This document shows, piece by piece, positions 17,920 to 25,666 of a stretch of DNA of 36,667 bases. How positions within the stretch are numbered: the first letter of the stretch is position 1; each line of letters starts with the position of its first letter. The stretch lies in assembly GCA_008933635.1 (NCBI GenBank), contig WBUQ01000030.1:1-36667 (forward strand), in the 5' to 3' direction. This DNA comes from Desulfobulbaceae bacterium. GTDB lineage: Bacteria; Desulfobacterota; Desulfobulbia; Desulfobulbales; Desulfocapsaceae. The notes beneath the pieces are model-generated. The model had not been told where the DNA came from. It worked only from the letters and a program-made list of their open reading frames with translations, and searched no databases. The translations under genes were made by a program, and so were the position numbers.

Positions 17920-19092
17920 TTAGTTATTTTTGATTTTGGCTGCCTCACGAAGGATTTCGGCTTTGTCCGTACGCTCCCAGGTGAAGTTCAGGCCCTCGCG
18001 ACCAAAATGACCATACGCAGCAGTCTGACGATAAATTGGACGGAGAAGATCTAACTGTTGAATGATGGCCTTGGGTCGAAGGTCAAAGACTTCGAGGATT
18101 AATTCACGGATATGGTCATCAGAGATTTTGCCAGTCCCGAAACTGTTGACATTGACCGATACCGGCTTTGAAATGCCAATGGCATAGGCGATCTGCACTT
18201 CGAGTTCGGAAGCGATTCCGGCTGCAACAATATTTTTTGCTACGTACCTCCCCATGTAGGATGAGGAGCGATCGACTTTCGATGGATCCTTCCCGGAAAA
18301 CGCTCCTCCACCATGCGAACCTTTGCCCCCATATGTATCGACAATAATTTTGCGGCCGGTTACACCGCAGTCGCCGACGGGTCCGCCAATCACAAATCGT
18401 CCTGTCGGGTTGATAAAGAACTTAGTTGCGCCGTCAAGCATATTCTGTGGAAGAACAGGTTTGACTATCTCTTCCATAACAGCTTCGCGCAGGTCTGAAT
18501 AGCTGATCGATTCGTCATGTTGGGTTGACAAAACAACGGCCTCGATCCGTTTGGGGGAACCATCGACATATTCTATGGTGACCTGGCTTTTTGCGTCAGG
18601 CCTGAGCCAGGGGAGTCGACCAGATTTCCGGATATCTGACTGGCGCTTCATGAGGCGATGGGCATAAAAAATTGGCATTGGCATTAAAACATCAGTTTCA
18701 TCGCATGCATAACCGAACATGAGACCTTGGTCGCCTGCTCCCTGGTCCAAATCCAGGCCTTTACCTTCATCGACGCCTTGTGCGATATCTGAGGATTGCT
18801 TGTCTATCGATGTAATAACTGCACATGATTGCCAGTCAAATCCCATGTCAGAGGAATTGTAGCCGATCTCCCGAATGGTTTGTCGCACGACATCGGGCAT
18901 ATCAACCCAGGCAGAGGTGGTAATCTCTCCGGCAATGATTGCCATGCCTGTTGTGACAAGGGTCTCGCAAGCTACTCGAGCTTTCGGATCTTGTGTAAGT
19001 ATGGAATCGAGAATTGCGTCTGAGATCTGGTCGGCTACTTTATCCGGATGCCCTTCCGAAACTGATTCAGATGTAAAAATGTAATTGGACAT
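17920..19092 (-). CDS. metK: S-adenosylmethionine synthetase
   Basis: MetK makes S-adenosylmethionine from methionine and ATP. The frame is open to 19173, but the ATG at 19092 (390 residues) gives the family N-terminus [23 protein letters not shown] and has GGAG eight bases upstream. Signature segments are [12 protein letters not shown], the [16 protein letters not shown] loop and the C-terminal YGHFGR. All catalytic-site elements appear intact. It is the first gene of the metK-ahcY operon. Its leader holds overlapping palindromes (19129-19156) that could regulate expression. Confidence 0.98.
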   Translation of the reverse strand: MSNYIFTSESVSEGHPDKVADQISDAILDSILTQDPKARVACETLVTTGMAIIAGEITTSAWVDMPDVVRQTIREIGYNSSDMGFDWQSCAVITSIDKQSSDIAQGVDEGKGLDLDQGAGDQGLMFGYACDETDVLMPMPIFYAHRLMKRQSDIRKSGRLPWLRPDAKSQVTIEYVDGSPKRIEAVVLSTQHDESISYSDLREAVMEEIVKPVLPQNMLDGATKFFINPTGRFVIGGPVGDCGVTGRKIIVDTYGGKGSHGGGAFSGKDPSKVDRSSSYMGRYVAKNIVAAGIASELEVQIAYAIGISKPVSVNVNSFGTGKISDDHIRELILEVFDLRPKAIIQQLDLLRPIYRQTAAYGHFGREGLNFTWERTDKAEILREAAKIKNN

Positions 19093-19128
19093 GAGAGACT
19101 CCGATTGAAGAGATGTTAAAGAACCGCA

Positions 19129-19156
19129 ATCGCCTGGGGCGATAGTATCGCGATAC
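19129..19156 (-). promoter_or_regulatory. Overlapping palindromes in the metK leader
   Basis: ATCGCC (19129-19134) pairs with GGCGAT (19138-19143); GCGAT (19139-19143) can instead pair with ATCGC (19147-19151); GTATCGCGATAC (19145-19156) is a perfect 12-base palindrome. The three structures exclude one another. They lie 37-64 bases before the metK ATG. They may be an operator or an RNA switch; I do not recognise a known SAM or SAH riboswitch class. Confidence 0.45.
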
Positions 19157-19349
19157 GATTGGATACATTGCAAGGGAACTGACGGCAGTGTAAATCAAAC
19201 ATGAAATCTTAAACCAAATTTCAAAGAATTGCTTGGCAAAAGAGCAAGGACATCTCTTTGCTGTAATAGATGTTATCGATCATATCTATGATAGGGAAAG
19301 CTGGCAGGGGATTGTTGCAAAAGGACAAGGCAAGAGGGTTTTTCGTAAC

Positions 19350-19377
19350 TTGAACAATCGGAAGAACAATGTAGAAT
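19350..19377 (+). promoter_or_regulatory. Promoter for kdsD
   Basis: TTGAAC (19350-19355) and TAGAAT (19372-19377) are separated by 16 bases, with start expected near 19384. The 375 bases between metK and kdsD otherwise hold only the metK leader palindromes and no supported gene. Confidence 0.55.
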
Positions 19378-19467
19378 AGAGCTCCTTGCAAAATATGCCG
19401 CATCCATTTTTCTGACAGGAATTTCTTGTATCAAATTATTCATTGTTTCATGAGGTTAAGCTTAATA

Positions 19468-20439
19468 ATGTCGATTGAAGAAGCGCGGAATGTATTCGCT
19501 ATTGAAGAGATGGGACTTGCTGCTGTGCGGGAGAGACTAGGCACGGAGTTTTTGCAGGCTGTTGAGTTGATAATGGACTGTCCGACAAGACTGGTTATTA
19601 CCGGGATTGGCAAGTCTGGGCTTGTCGGGCAGAAAATTGCCGCGACACTTAACAGCACAGGCACCCCATCATTTTTCCTTCACCCTGTCGAGGCGATGCA
19701 TGGCGACTTAGGGATGGTCACTCCAACGGATGTTATTCTCGCCATCTCGTATTCGGGAGAGACAATCGAGCTGAACGCTCTTCTTGCCAGCCTTAAAAGT
19801 CGCGGAAACAAAATAATCGCTATGACAGGAGGACAAAACTCCTCTCTCGCTTTAGCTGCCAACGTTGTATTGAATATATCTGTACCGCAGGAAGCTTGTC
19901 CGCTTGGACTGGCTCCAACTGCAAGTACGACTGCAACACTGGCGATGGGAGATGCCCTATCCGTAGTACTCCTGAACAGAAAAAAATTTAAAGTTGAGGA
20001 TTTCCGATTCAACCACCCGGGTGGAAGTCTGGGCGAGCGCTTGAAGGTACGAGTGGAGGAGGTCATGCTGACCGGTGAGAGCATACCAGTTATAAACCAG
20101 CACTCACAGGCTTCGGAAGCAATTCGGGTCCTGAACGAAAAAAACCTTGGGGCGATTCTCGTTGCTGATCAGTCAGGGCAGGTCGTTGGGATCGTAACAG
20201 ACGGGGATGTCAGGAGGCATGTCTTGAAAGGTACTCGGTTCGCGAGCACTGCTGTCGCGGACCTGATGACTGAAAACCCGATTCACATCGACCCGGATAT
20301 GCTGGCTGCTGACGCCCTGAGCATAATGCAGCGTTATGAGATCACAGTCCTTCCGATAGTAGACGCCACAGGCAAAATGCTTGGAATCCTCCATCTGCAC
20401 AATTTGTTAGGGAAAGGGGAGTTTCGGTTCCTGCTCTAG
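19468..20439 (+). CDS. kdsD: Arabinose-5-phosphate isomerase (KpsF/GutQ family)
   Basis: KdsD converts ribulose 5-phosphate to arabinose 5-phosphate, the first committed precursor of Kdo in lipopolysaccharide. I use the ATG at 19468 (323 residues), close to the usual family length; the frame extends upstream to a TTG at 19426 and includes an ATG at 19450. The N-terminal SIS domain shows VITGIGKSGLVGQKIAATL, STGTPSFFLHPVEAMHGDLG and AISYSGETIEL. Two C-terminal CBS domains follow (VEEVMLTGESIPVI and VADLMTENPIHIDPD, each closing with an IVTDGDVRRH- or LPIVDATGKML-type segment). Whether the substrate is arabinose 5-phosphate cannot be proven from sequence. It converges with the E2-like gene 31 bases later. 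Confidence 0.95.
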   Translation: MSIEEARNVFAIEEMGLAAVRERLGTEFLQAVELIMDCPTRLVITGIGKSGLVGQKIAATLNSTGTPSFFLHPVEAMHGDLGMVTPTDVILAISYSGETIELNALLASLKSRGNKIIAMTGGQNSSLALAANVVLNISVPQEACPLGLAPTASTTATLAMGDALSVVLLNRKKFKVEDFRFNHPGGSLGERLKVRVEEVMLTGESIPVINQHSQASEAIRVLNEKNLGAILVADQSGQVVGIVTDGDVRRHVLKGTRFASTAVADLMTENPIHIDPDMLAADALSIMQRYEITVLPIVDATGKMLGILHLHNLLGKGEFRFLL

Positions 20440-20470
20440 GGTGGCCTGGATATTTACTGCGATGATGAAT

Positions 20471-22972
20471 TTACTTGTCTGTACTGCTGTAGAATGACCA
20501 AGTCCCTGTCGTTGTGGAAAAACTATAAAACATGACCAGTGTGAACGGTTTTCCTCTCCCATTTTCAATGCACTGCATTCTGAACAACAGTTTGTCACCA
20601 TCTTTCTTAACAAAAGTGATGACAGGTGATGACAAGCTGTCATGCGAGGAAACTGGATAATTTTGCGCAAAGAGATCCTGGTAATGTTGCTCCAGATAAG
20701 CGATCTTTTCACTGATTTCTTTTTCGTTTTCAACACTTGACAAGGTTTCGCTGGCCTTCTTTCGAAATTCTGCGATTTCCTTTTCCTGCTTCAGCGGGCT
20801 GTTGTCAATGGCCTTGATGATCTGTTGCAGTTGCTTTACCGCTTCGCCGTAATTTTTTTCTGAAATATATTGATCCGCTTCCTGCTGATCCCTGATAATC
20901 GATGCCTGCAACATGATTCTGGAAAGTTTCTGCAGGTTCATGTCCGTATCGACTTTATTGAGCAGTCCTGGATTGTCCATTAGGATCTTGCTGGCATTTG
21001 CATATTTTCTGATGGCTTCATTCCAATCGCTGTTTGCAAAAGCTGTTTTTCCTTCATTGATTGTTGAATATAATCCGGCTCTGGCTGCGTCAGCCTGGAT
21101 TGATGTCAGAGCTGTGCTCTCTTGCTGATCCAGCTTCGTCCCGAGCTGAATGGCCTTTTGAAACAAATCGAATGCTTCAGTCCATTTGGAAGCTGCGAAC
21201 ATCTCTTCGCCTTGTTGTTTAAGGAGAAGAAAGGTGCATTTGTCTATGTTGCTCTGCAGAGAAGATTGATACGTCTTTTGCTCTTCAGGTGGAAAAGATC
21301 TGATTCCGGAAAGAGCTTGCTGAAAATGCTCGCGTGCTTGTTGCCATTTTCCCTTTTCCATCGCTGTATTTCCTTCCTGGATGGAGAGGTTTGCCTGGGC
21401 CCGTTTGATCTTTCTGGAGAGGTCCTCCTGTATGGAGGGATCGATTTTAGGATCCTCCTGAATCGCTTTCATGACGAGATTATATGTTTCGACAGCATTC
21501 TTCCAATCTGCTGACGCTGCTAGCTTGTCTCCCTCTTGGATAAGTTTCTGGGAATTCCTTAATGATTCTGCCACGGATATAGGAATGTATGAGCCATTTA
21601 CAAGGACATTGCCGGCGAGACCCTGCCGCATCTCCTCGGAGTTGATCAAGGCGTCAAGCTTGCCGAGCAGTTCTGTACTTTCCTGCTGTCTGATGAATGT
21701 TACTTCCTTGGCAAGGGTGATTGCAGCTCCACAGGATTGTGATGCCTCCTTGAACTTCGCTGCCCGCATTTGATCGGTGCAATCGTTATACAGTTGTTCA
21801 GCACGCTTATATTGGTTGCTGTTGGCAAAATAAATATATGCAATTGGGGCAATGATAGCAGTAAGGCCAATCAAGATGGCTATAGGTACAATGTTGATTT
21901 GTTTTTTGTGCTTGCCATTGTACATGGTCACCTTGGTTTCGGCCGGTGACGAGGGGGTAGGCTGGGAACGTTCAGTTCTTTTGCCGTTTTTGGTCTGCTG
22001 TTTGCTCTCTTTTTGAGACTGATCGTCTCCCTGGACCCAATCTCCAAGAAGATCCTTGGCCTGCTCTGTACGACGGATGTCCTCCTGAATCTTTGGATAA
22101 TCGCTCACCAACTCTTCGACAGCTCTGTATTTCTCGAGTGCTTTAGCAGGAAGTCCACGATGCTCGAGTTCTTCACCCTCGTTATAGATTGCCCTGGCAT
22201 CTTTGATAGAATTTTTGATCAAGTCAGCGAGTTCACTTTTACCTTCGAAGACTGCATTATCAGAGAGGTTTTTCAGCAGATCTCGTAGATGGAAAAAGCG
22301 CTTTTGTCTTGAGAGCAACCAGATTTTTTCACTGTCGAATTCCGCCGATTCGTTAACCTGAGGACCTGTCTGTGGAACTGATGGAGTCTCTGGTTCTTTT
22401 TCATGATCAATACCAAGAAGATTGAAATCCGAAGTAAAATCATCGTCTTCAAGTGTGTCAATCTCAATAGACTCGGTTAGGTTGTCAGCCTTGGGCGAAA
22501 TGATTGGATTAGCCTCAGGTAGACCTTCGATCTTGGCGAAAGGTAGCTTGTCGGCGTTTTCCCGATACCATAGGGCGGCTTGCTCGTTGAACGTGTTTTC
22601 CTTGGAGTAGAGCTCTCCTGAAATCATTTTCCCTATGAAAAGTATCAGTTCAGAAATGGACCGATCATGTTGCCAGAAATCCCCAAGACATATGGCCGCT
22701 GGATCGAAATCGGGGTGAAAGATAGGGGTTTTTGGCTTACAGCTTGGGGGAAAATGGGGGAATCCGAATGGAATAGTTATTGAGACGATATGATTTGAAG
22801 AGTGTTGTATGCGCCCACTATCATCTTTATATATTCCCTGGATGGCATAGCTTGCCTCGTACTGCTCGGGTGGATTGCCCTTTGTTGGTTTTACCGATAT
22901 ATTCGGATGATTACTAAATACATTTTTTATTTCTTCAGATATTGCAGCTAATTGCTGTGTGTCGGCAACCAT
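20471..22972 (-). CDS. Membrane protein with N-terminal E2/UBC-like domain and helical repeats
   Basis: The ATG at 22972 (833 residues) has AGGAAAGGA upstream and is preferred to the TTG at 23011. Residues 1-145 resemble a ubiquitin-conjugating fold: a first helix, a β-sheet region, then PIFHPDFD (H86-P87-D88), ICLG with C95 at the catalytic position, W100, a helix SISELILFIGKMI, and NEQAALWYREN, like the C-terminal E2 helix. Asp88 replaces the usual Asn of HPN. Residues 150-215 are an acidic linker and 261-295 a TPR-like hairpin. One membrane helix spans about 360-383, preceded by KHKK, suggesting the E2 part is cytoplasmic. Residues 384-760 hold at least five A-x-x-x-x-W/Y-x-x-A repeats (near 484, 536, 591, 643 and 702). 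A small C-terminal β-rich domain ends the protein. No E1, JAB or ubiquitin-like gene is nearby. Function is unknown. Confidence 0.8.
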   Translation of the reverse strand: MVADTQQLAAISEEIKNVFSNHPNISVKPTKGNPPEQYEASYAIQGIYKDDSGRIQHSSNHIVSITIPFGFPHFPPSCKPKTPIFHPDFDPAAICLGDFWQHDRSISELILFIGKMISGELYSKENTFNEQAALWYRENADKLPFAKIEGLPEANPIISPKADNLTESIEIDTLEDDDFTSDFNLLGIDHEKEPETPSVPQTGPQVNESAEFDSEKIWLLSRQKRFFHLRDLLKNLSDNAVFEGKSELADLIKNSIKDARAIYNEGEELEHRGLPAKALEKYRAVEELVSDYPKIQEDIRRTEQAKDLLGDWVQGDDQSQKESKQQTKNGKRTERSQPTPSSPAETKVTMYNGKHKKQINIVPIAILIGLTAIIAPIAYIYFANSNQYKRAEQLYNDCTDQMRAAKFKEASQSCGAAITLAKEVTFIRQQESTELLGKLDALINSEEMRQGLAGNVLVNGSYIPISVAESLRNSQKLIQEGDKLAASADWKNAVETYNLVMKAIQEDPKIDPSIQEDLSRKIKRAQANLSIQEGNTAMEKGKWQQAREHFQQALSGIRSFPPEEQKTYQSSLQSNIDKCTFLLLKQQGEEMFAASKWTEAFDLFQKAIQLGTKLDQQESTALTSIQADAARAGLYSTINEGKTAFANSDWNEAIRKYANASKILMDNPGLLNKVDTDMNLQKLSRIMLQASIIRDQQEADQYISEKNYGEAVKQLQQIIKAIDNSPLKQEKEIAEFRKKASETLSSVENEKEISEKIAYLEQHYQDLFAQNYPVSSHDSLSSPVITFVKKDGDKLLFRMQCIENGRGKPFTLVMFYSFSTTTGTWSFYSSTDK

Positions 22973-23022
22973 GGGGTCCTTTCCTGAGAAGAATTGAATG
23001 TGACCAGACAATTTTACAGCTT

Positions 23023-23050
23023 AGTATATCAGCTAATTTGAGCAACTCAA
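23023..23050 (-). promoter_or_regulatory. Promoter for the E2-like gene
   Basis: On the minus strand TTGAGT (23045-23050) and TATACT (23023-23028) are spaced by 16 bases. A small inverted repeat TTGAG-CAA-CTCAA (23038-23050) covers the -35. It lies in the gap shared with the divergent Cys-rich/DUF4388 gene. Confidence 0.5.
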
Positions 23051-23143
23051 AAAAAAAGCGTGCCTGAGCAGGGTGATAAATACACCTATGGTATATATGT
23101 GCCGAATCGTAGAAACAGGGTATTATCATTCGGGAGCGGTTGT

Positions 23144-23209
23144 ATGAAAATCCAGGGAACAAATGCGGTCAAGGTCCTTTTTTCCTGCCAGTACATGATG
23201 AAGCAATGA
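23144..23209 (+). CDS. Possible 21-residue leader peptide
   Basis: An ATG at 23144 has GGGAG (23132-23136) seven bases upstream. It opens a 21-codon frame beginning MKIQGTNAVKVLF whose TGA stop (23207-23209) overlaps the ATG of the next gene (23206) as ATGA. The arrangement suggests translational coupling. The alternative is that the large gene starts at TTG 23140, using the same ribosome site at shorter spacing. Too short to judge by sequence alone. Confidence 0.3.
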   Translation: MKIQGTNAVKVLFSCQYMMKQ

Positions 23210-24252
23210 TAGTTTTTGAAATTGTCGAACAGAGCAATTGCCCTCTCTATAAGGTTGGAGAGTGCTTTACGCTGACAGAACGGGCTGTTCGCTGCCCGCC
23301 AAAGAAGGAAGCCTGCTTAATACTTGTGCGAGAGATGACGGAACTTCTGTTTGAGTTCCTGCAGCGGAAATCAACAGATCCATCTGATATTACAGTCAGT
23401 ATTTACACATGCAGTGGATGTTCCGGTTTGATCAAATTCCGCCAGCGGACTCAGATTCCTGACGCCAAGAAGAAATCGGGTTTAATCAGGGGAGAGGTGG
23501 TTGACAAGCGCATGAGGAGCTTGATTGAAAACAGTGAATTTTTCCGTGCACTGCCGAAAGAGAGTGCGGAAATTTTCATTGCTTCCTGTAAGGAATTGGA
23601 TCTTGATCCAAAGGGTGTCCTCATACACAAAGGTGAGTATAATCAAAACTTATATCTTATTCTCGAAGGAATTCTGACGGTTGAAAATGACAATGTAATT
23701 GTCGCCGAATGTGGGAGAGGAGATCTCTGTGGTGAAATGAGCTATCTCGGCACTGGCATTGCGACCTCAACTGTCCGGGCGATGACGAAAGTAAAAGTGC
23801 TGGCGATCAGCGGAGAAGAATTCGATAACCTGTTTGGCGAGAATGCCGCTGTTCAGAGTTATATGGCTAAATTGCTCGCCTCACGCTTGCAAAGGGCAAA
23901 TATTGCGAGGTCTCAGGACTTTGCTTCCACAATGAGCGGGCAACTTGGCGAAATTGGTCCGGCTGAATTATTTCAGATTTTCCACATGCATCAGAAGACA
24001 GGTGTCCTCCTGTTCCAACTCCATAAAGGCGAGGCTCGCGTCTCGTTTCGCGAAGGATGCATTATAAATGCGAGCTATGGAGCGCTTGGCAATCAGGACG
24101 CCATCTTCTCCATCCTGGCGGAGAAAAAAGGCCAGTATCGATTTACAGTCGGCTTGACTCCTCAGGAGATGAAAGCGGCGGAAATCGGTGATTTCATGAT
24201 GCTGCTAATGGAAGGGGTGAAGCGTATCGATGAGGAAATCTCCGATGACTAG
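23206..24252 (+). CDS. Cys-rich, cyclic-nucleotide-binding-like and DUF4388 protein
   Basis: From the ATG at 23206 the protein has 348 residues; a TTG at 23140 would add 22. Residues 1-80 contain six cysteines (C12, C20, C30, C37, C69, C72) in a CPLYKVGEC...CPPKKEAC...CSGC pattern, a possible metal or Fe-S site. Residues 106-225 form a cyclic-nucleotide-binding β-barrel (ENSEFFRALP, YLILEGILTVE, GDLCGEMSYLG). The phosphate-binding segment reads GIATSTVRA and lacks the Arg normally found before Ser/Thr-Ala, so the ligand may not be cAMP. Residues 243-316 are a DUF4388 domain (SGQLGEIGPAELFQIFHMHQKTGVLLF, FREGCIINASYG). No DNA-binding domain is visible. It probably acts in regulation or sensing and is divergent from the E2-like gene. 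Confidence 0.8.
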   Translation: MIVFEIVEQSNCPLYKVGECFTLTERAVRCPPKKEACLILVREMTELLFEFLQRKSTDPSDITVSIYTCSGCSGLIKFRQRTQIPDAKKKSGLIRGEVVDKRMRSLIENSEFFRALPKESAEIFIASCKELDLDPKGVLIHKGEYNQNLYLILEGILTVENDNVIVAECGRGDLCGEMSYLGTGIATSTVRAMTKVKVLAISGEEFDNLFGENAAVQSYMAKLLASRLQRANIARSQDFASTMSGQLGEIGPAELFQIFHMHQKTGVLLFQLHKGEARVSFREGCIINASYGALGNQDAIFSILAEKKGQYRFTVGLTPQEMKAAEIGDFMMLLMEGVKRIDEEISDD

Positions 24253-24261
24253 GTTTTCTTC

Positions 24262-24894
24262 TTAACAGGATGAAGCCGCCAACGGTGGAAGTGCAAGTAT
24301 TTCAAGGAAACCATTGACATGGTAATCGGCAGCCAGGGTTGGATTCTTGAAGGCAATAAAGGGTACGGAACACGAATTGGCATGTTCCTGGTCTATGATC
24401 GAATCCCCGATATAGAGACTCTCATCTGGTCCACAGTGATAGTAGGAAAGGATTTCTTCGAGGGCATCAGGTGCAGGTTTCGGACGTTTGGCGTTCTGAG
24501 CGGTCATAACCTTGCCGAAATAATGCCGCAATTGGAATCGTTCAAGCAGAGGCTCCATCGTGTTGGTGCGGTTGGTTGAAATCGCCAGGTGGAAGCGAGG
24601 AAAAACGGCGTCAAGAAAAGGCAGCAAATCCTCCTCCATTTTCAGGAGGCGTAAAAAAGGTGTGTAATCGCTGGTGAGCCTGAAGCGATTGACCTCTTCC
24701 AGGTCCTGATCGGGATAGTGCCTGAAAATATGGGCTATGGCGTCGTGGGTGTTGTGGATATGGACAAAATCGCATTCCTCTTCGGTCATCTGTTGCCTGC
24801 CGAATTGCTGCAGCAGGTAATTGTAAAAATGGCGATTCGATTCTCTCGAGTCGAACAGGACCCCGTCGCAGTCGAAGACGATGAGTTTGAGCAT
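24262..24894 (-). CDS. HAD-superfamily hydrolase (phosphoglycolate phosphatase-like)
   Basis: This 210-residue protein is a class-I HAD hydrolase. Motif I is VFDCDGVLFDS, with nucleophile D8 and acid/base D10. The motif II Ser/Thr is in LAISTNRT, the motif III Lys in KRPKPAPDAL, and motif IV is LYIGDSIIDQEHA. A helical cap lies between residues 20 and 85. The closest functional class is phosphoglycolate phosphatase/β-phosphoglucomutase-like, but the substrate cannot be told. It is the last gene of the minus-strand cluster behind the YkgJ-type gene (27-base gap) and converges with the DUF4388 gene ten bases away. Confidence 0.88.
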   Translation of the reverse strand: MLKLIVFDCDGVLFDSRESNRHFYNYLLQQFGRQQMTEEECDFVHIHNTHDAIAHIFRHYPDQDLEEVNRFRLTSDYTPFLRLLKMEEDLLPFLDAVFPRFHLAISTNRTNTMEPLLERFQLRHYFGKVMTAQNAKRPKPAPDALEEILSYYHCGPDESLYIGDSIIDQEHANSCSVPFIAFKNPTLAADYHVNGFLEILALPPLAASSC

Positions 24895-24921
24895 ACGAGT
24901 AAATAAAAAAAGTCGGGAGGG

Positions 24922-25665
24922 TCAGGAAAATAATCGCTGCTTGAGCCAGTCGACAGCCCAAAGGAGCAGGTCTTCATCGCTTTGCGACAAAAGGTATTGC
25001 GTTGTTATCGGTGTGAGGCCGGTCAACCGATTTCCTGCCAATTCTATCCTTAACCGATCAATATCATACAGCAAGAGCATGAGAAGATCCTTTTCCTCAG
25101 GTTCAAGCGGGCCACGGGCATGGATTCTGGGGTGTTTGAGGAGTGAGGCGATTGTGTCATTGAACTGGTTGTAAATTACCAGCCCCTGGTCAGAGCAGTA
25201 CTGCTCCGCTGTCTGGTGCACCTCTCCAGAAAAACCATGGCAGTGTGGCTCCCTGACAAGAATGAAAGCCTCCTCGGAATATCCAGATGCCAGCTGTTTG
25301 CAGGCCCGACCGAGTGGATAGGCACGGCAGGCACCGGGGCGGTTGGGATAGATGGTGCAACCATTCGGGGAGACAAAGGGACAGCTTGCCCTGCCGTCAT
25401 CAAGCATGGTGAGAAAGAGTTGGGGGAAAAATTCTTCCGCCGAGTCCTCAACGATCACATATTGATGAAGGAATGCTGTCGAACTGAGCCCTGTTGCCCG
25501 GCGTAATCGCAGGATGTCATATGGGGAGAGAGTCAGCTCCAGAAGACGGCAGCATTCGGTGAAACAATCCAGATCCTTATGGCAGGAAAATCTGAAAACA
25601 GTTTCCTTCTCGATTGGCTGGACGCATTCTGGCATGAGCCTGATGTCATCATCGGTCAGGCCCAT
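24922..25665 (-). CDS. YkgJ-family cysteine-cluster protein
   Basis: The 247-residue protein has the UPF0153/YkgJ pattern: a first cysteine group C-H-K-D-L-D-C-F-T-E-CC (near residues 29-40). A second group is spread through RASCPFVSPNGCTIYPNRPGACRAYPLGRAC. These eight cysteines probably bind zinc or an Fe-S cluster. Family function is unknown, with suggested roles in protein modification. The C-terminal 80 residues are helical and not recognisable. It starts one base after the secDF stop codon, so it is probably cotranscribed with secDF and possibly translationally coupled. Confidence 0.85.
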   Translation of the reverse strand: MGLTDDDIRLMPECVQPIEKETVFRFSCHKDLDCFTECCRLLELTLSPYDILRLRRATGLSSTAFLHQYVIVEDSAEEFFPQLFLTMLDDGRASCPFVSPNGCTIYPNRPGACRAYPLGRACKQLASGYSEEAFILVREPHCHGFSGEVHQTAEQYCSDQGLVIYNQFNDTIASLLKHPRIHARGPLEPEEKDLLMLLLYDIDRLRIELAGNRLTGLTPITTQYLLSQSDEDLLLWAVDWLKQRLFS

Positions 25666-25666
25666 A

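Noticed and set aside
19093-19173. N-terminal extension of metK
   Set aside because: The family N-terminus begins at the ATG at 19092, and the extension would translate the leader palindromes.
19221-19403. 60-residue minus-strand frame between metK and kdsD
   Set aside because: No ribosome site, and it overlaps the kdsD promoter; composition looks random.
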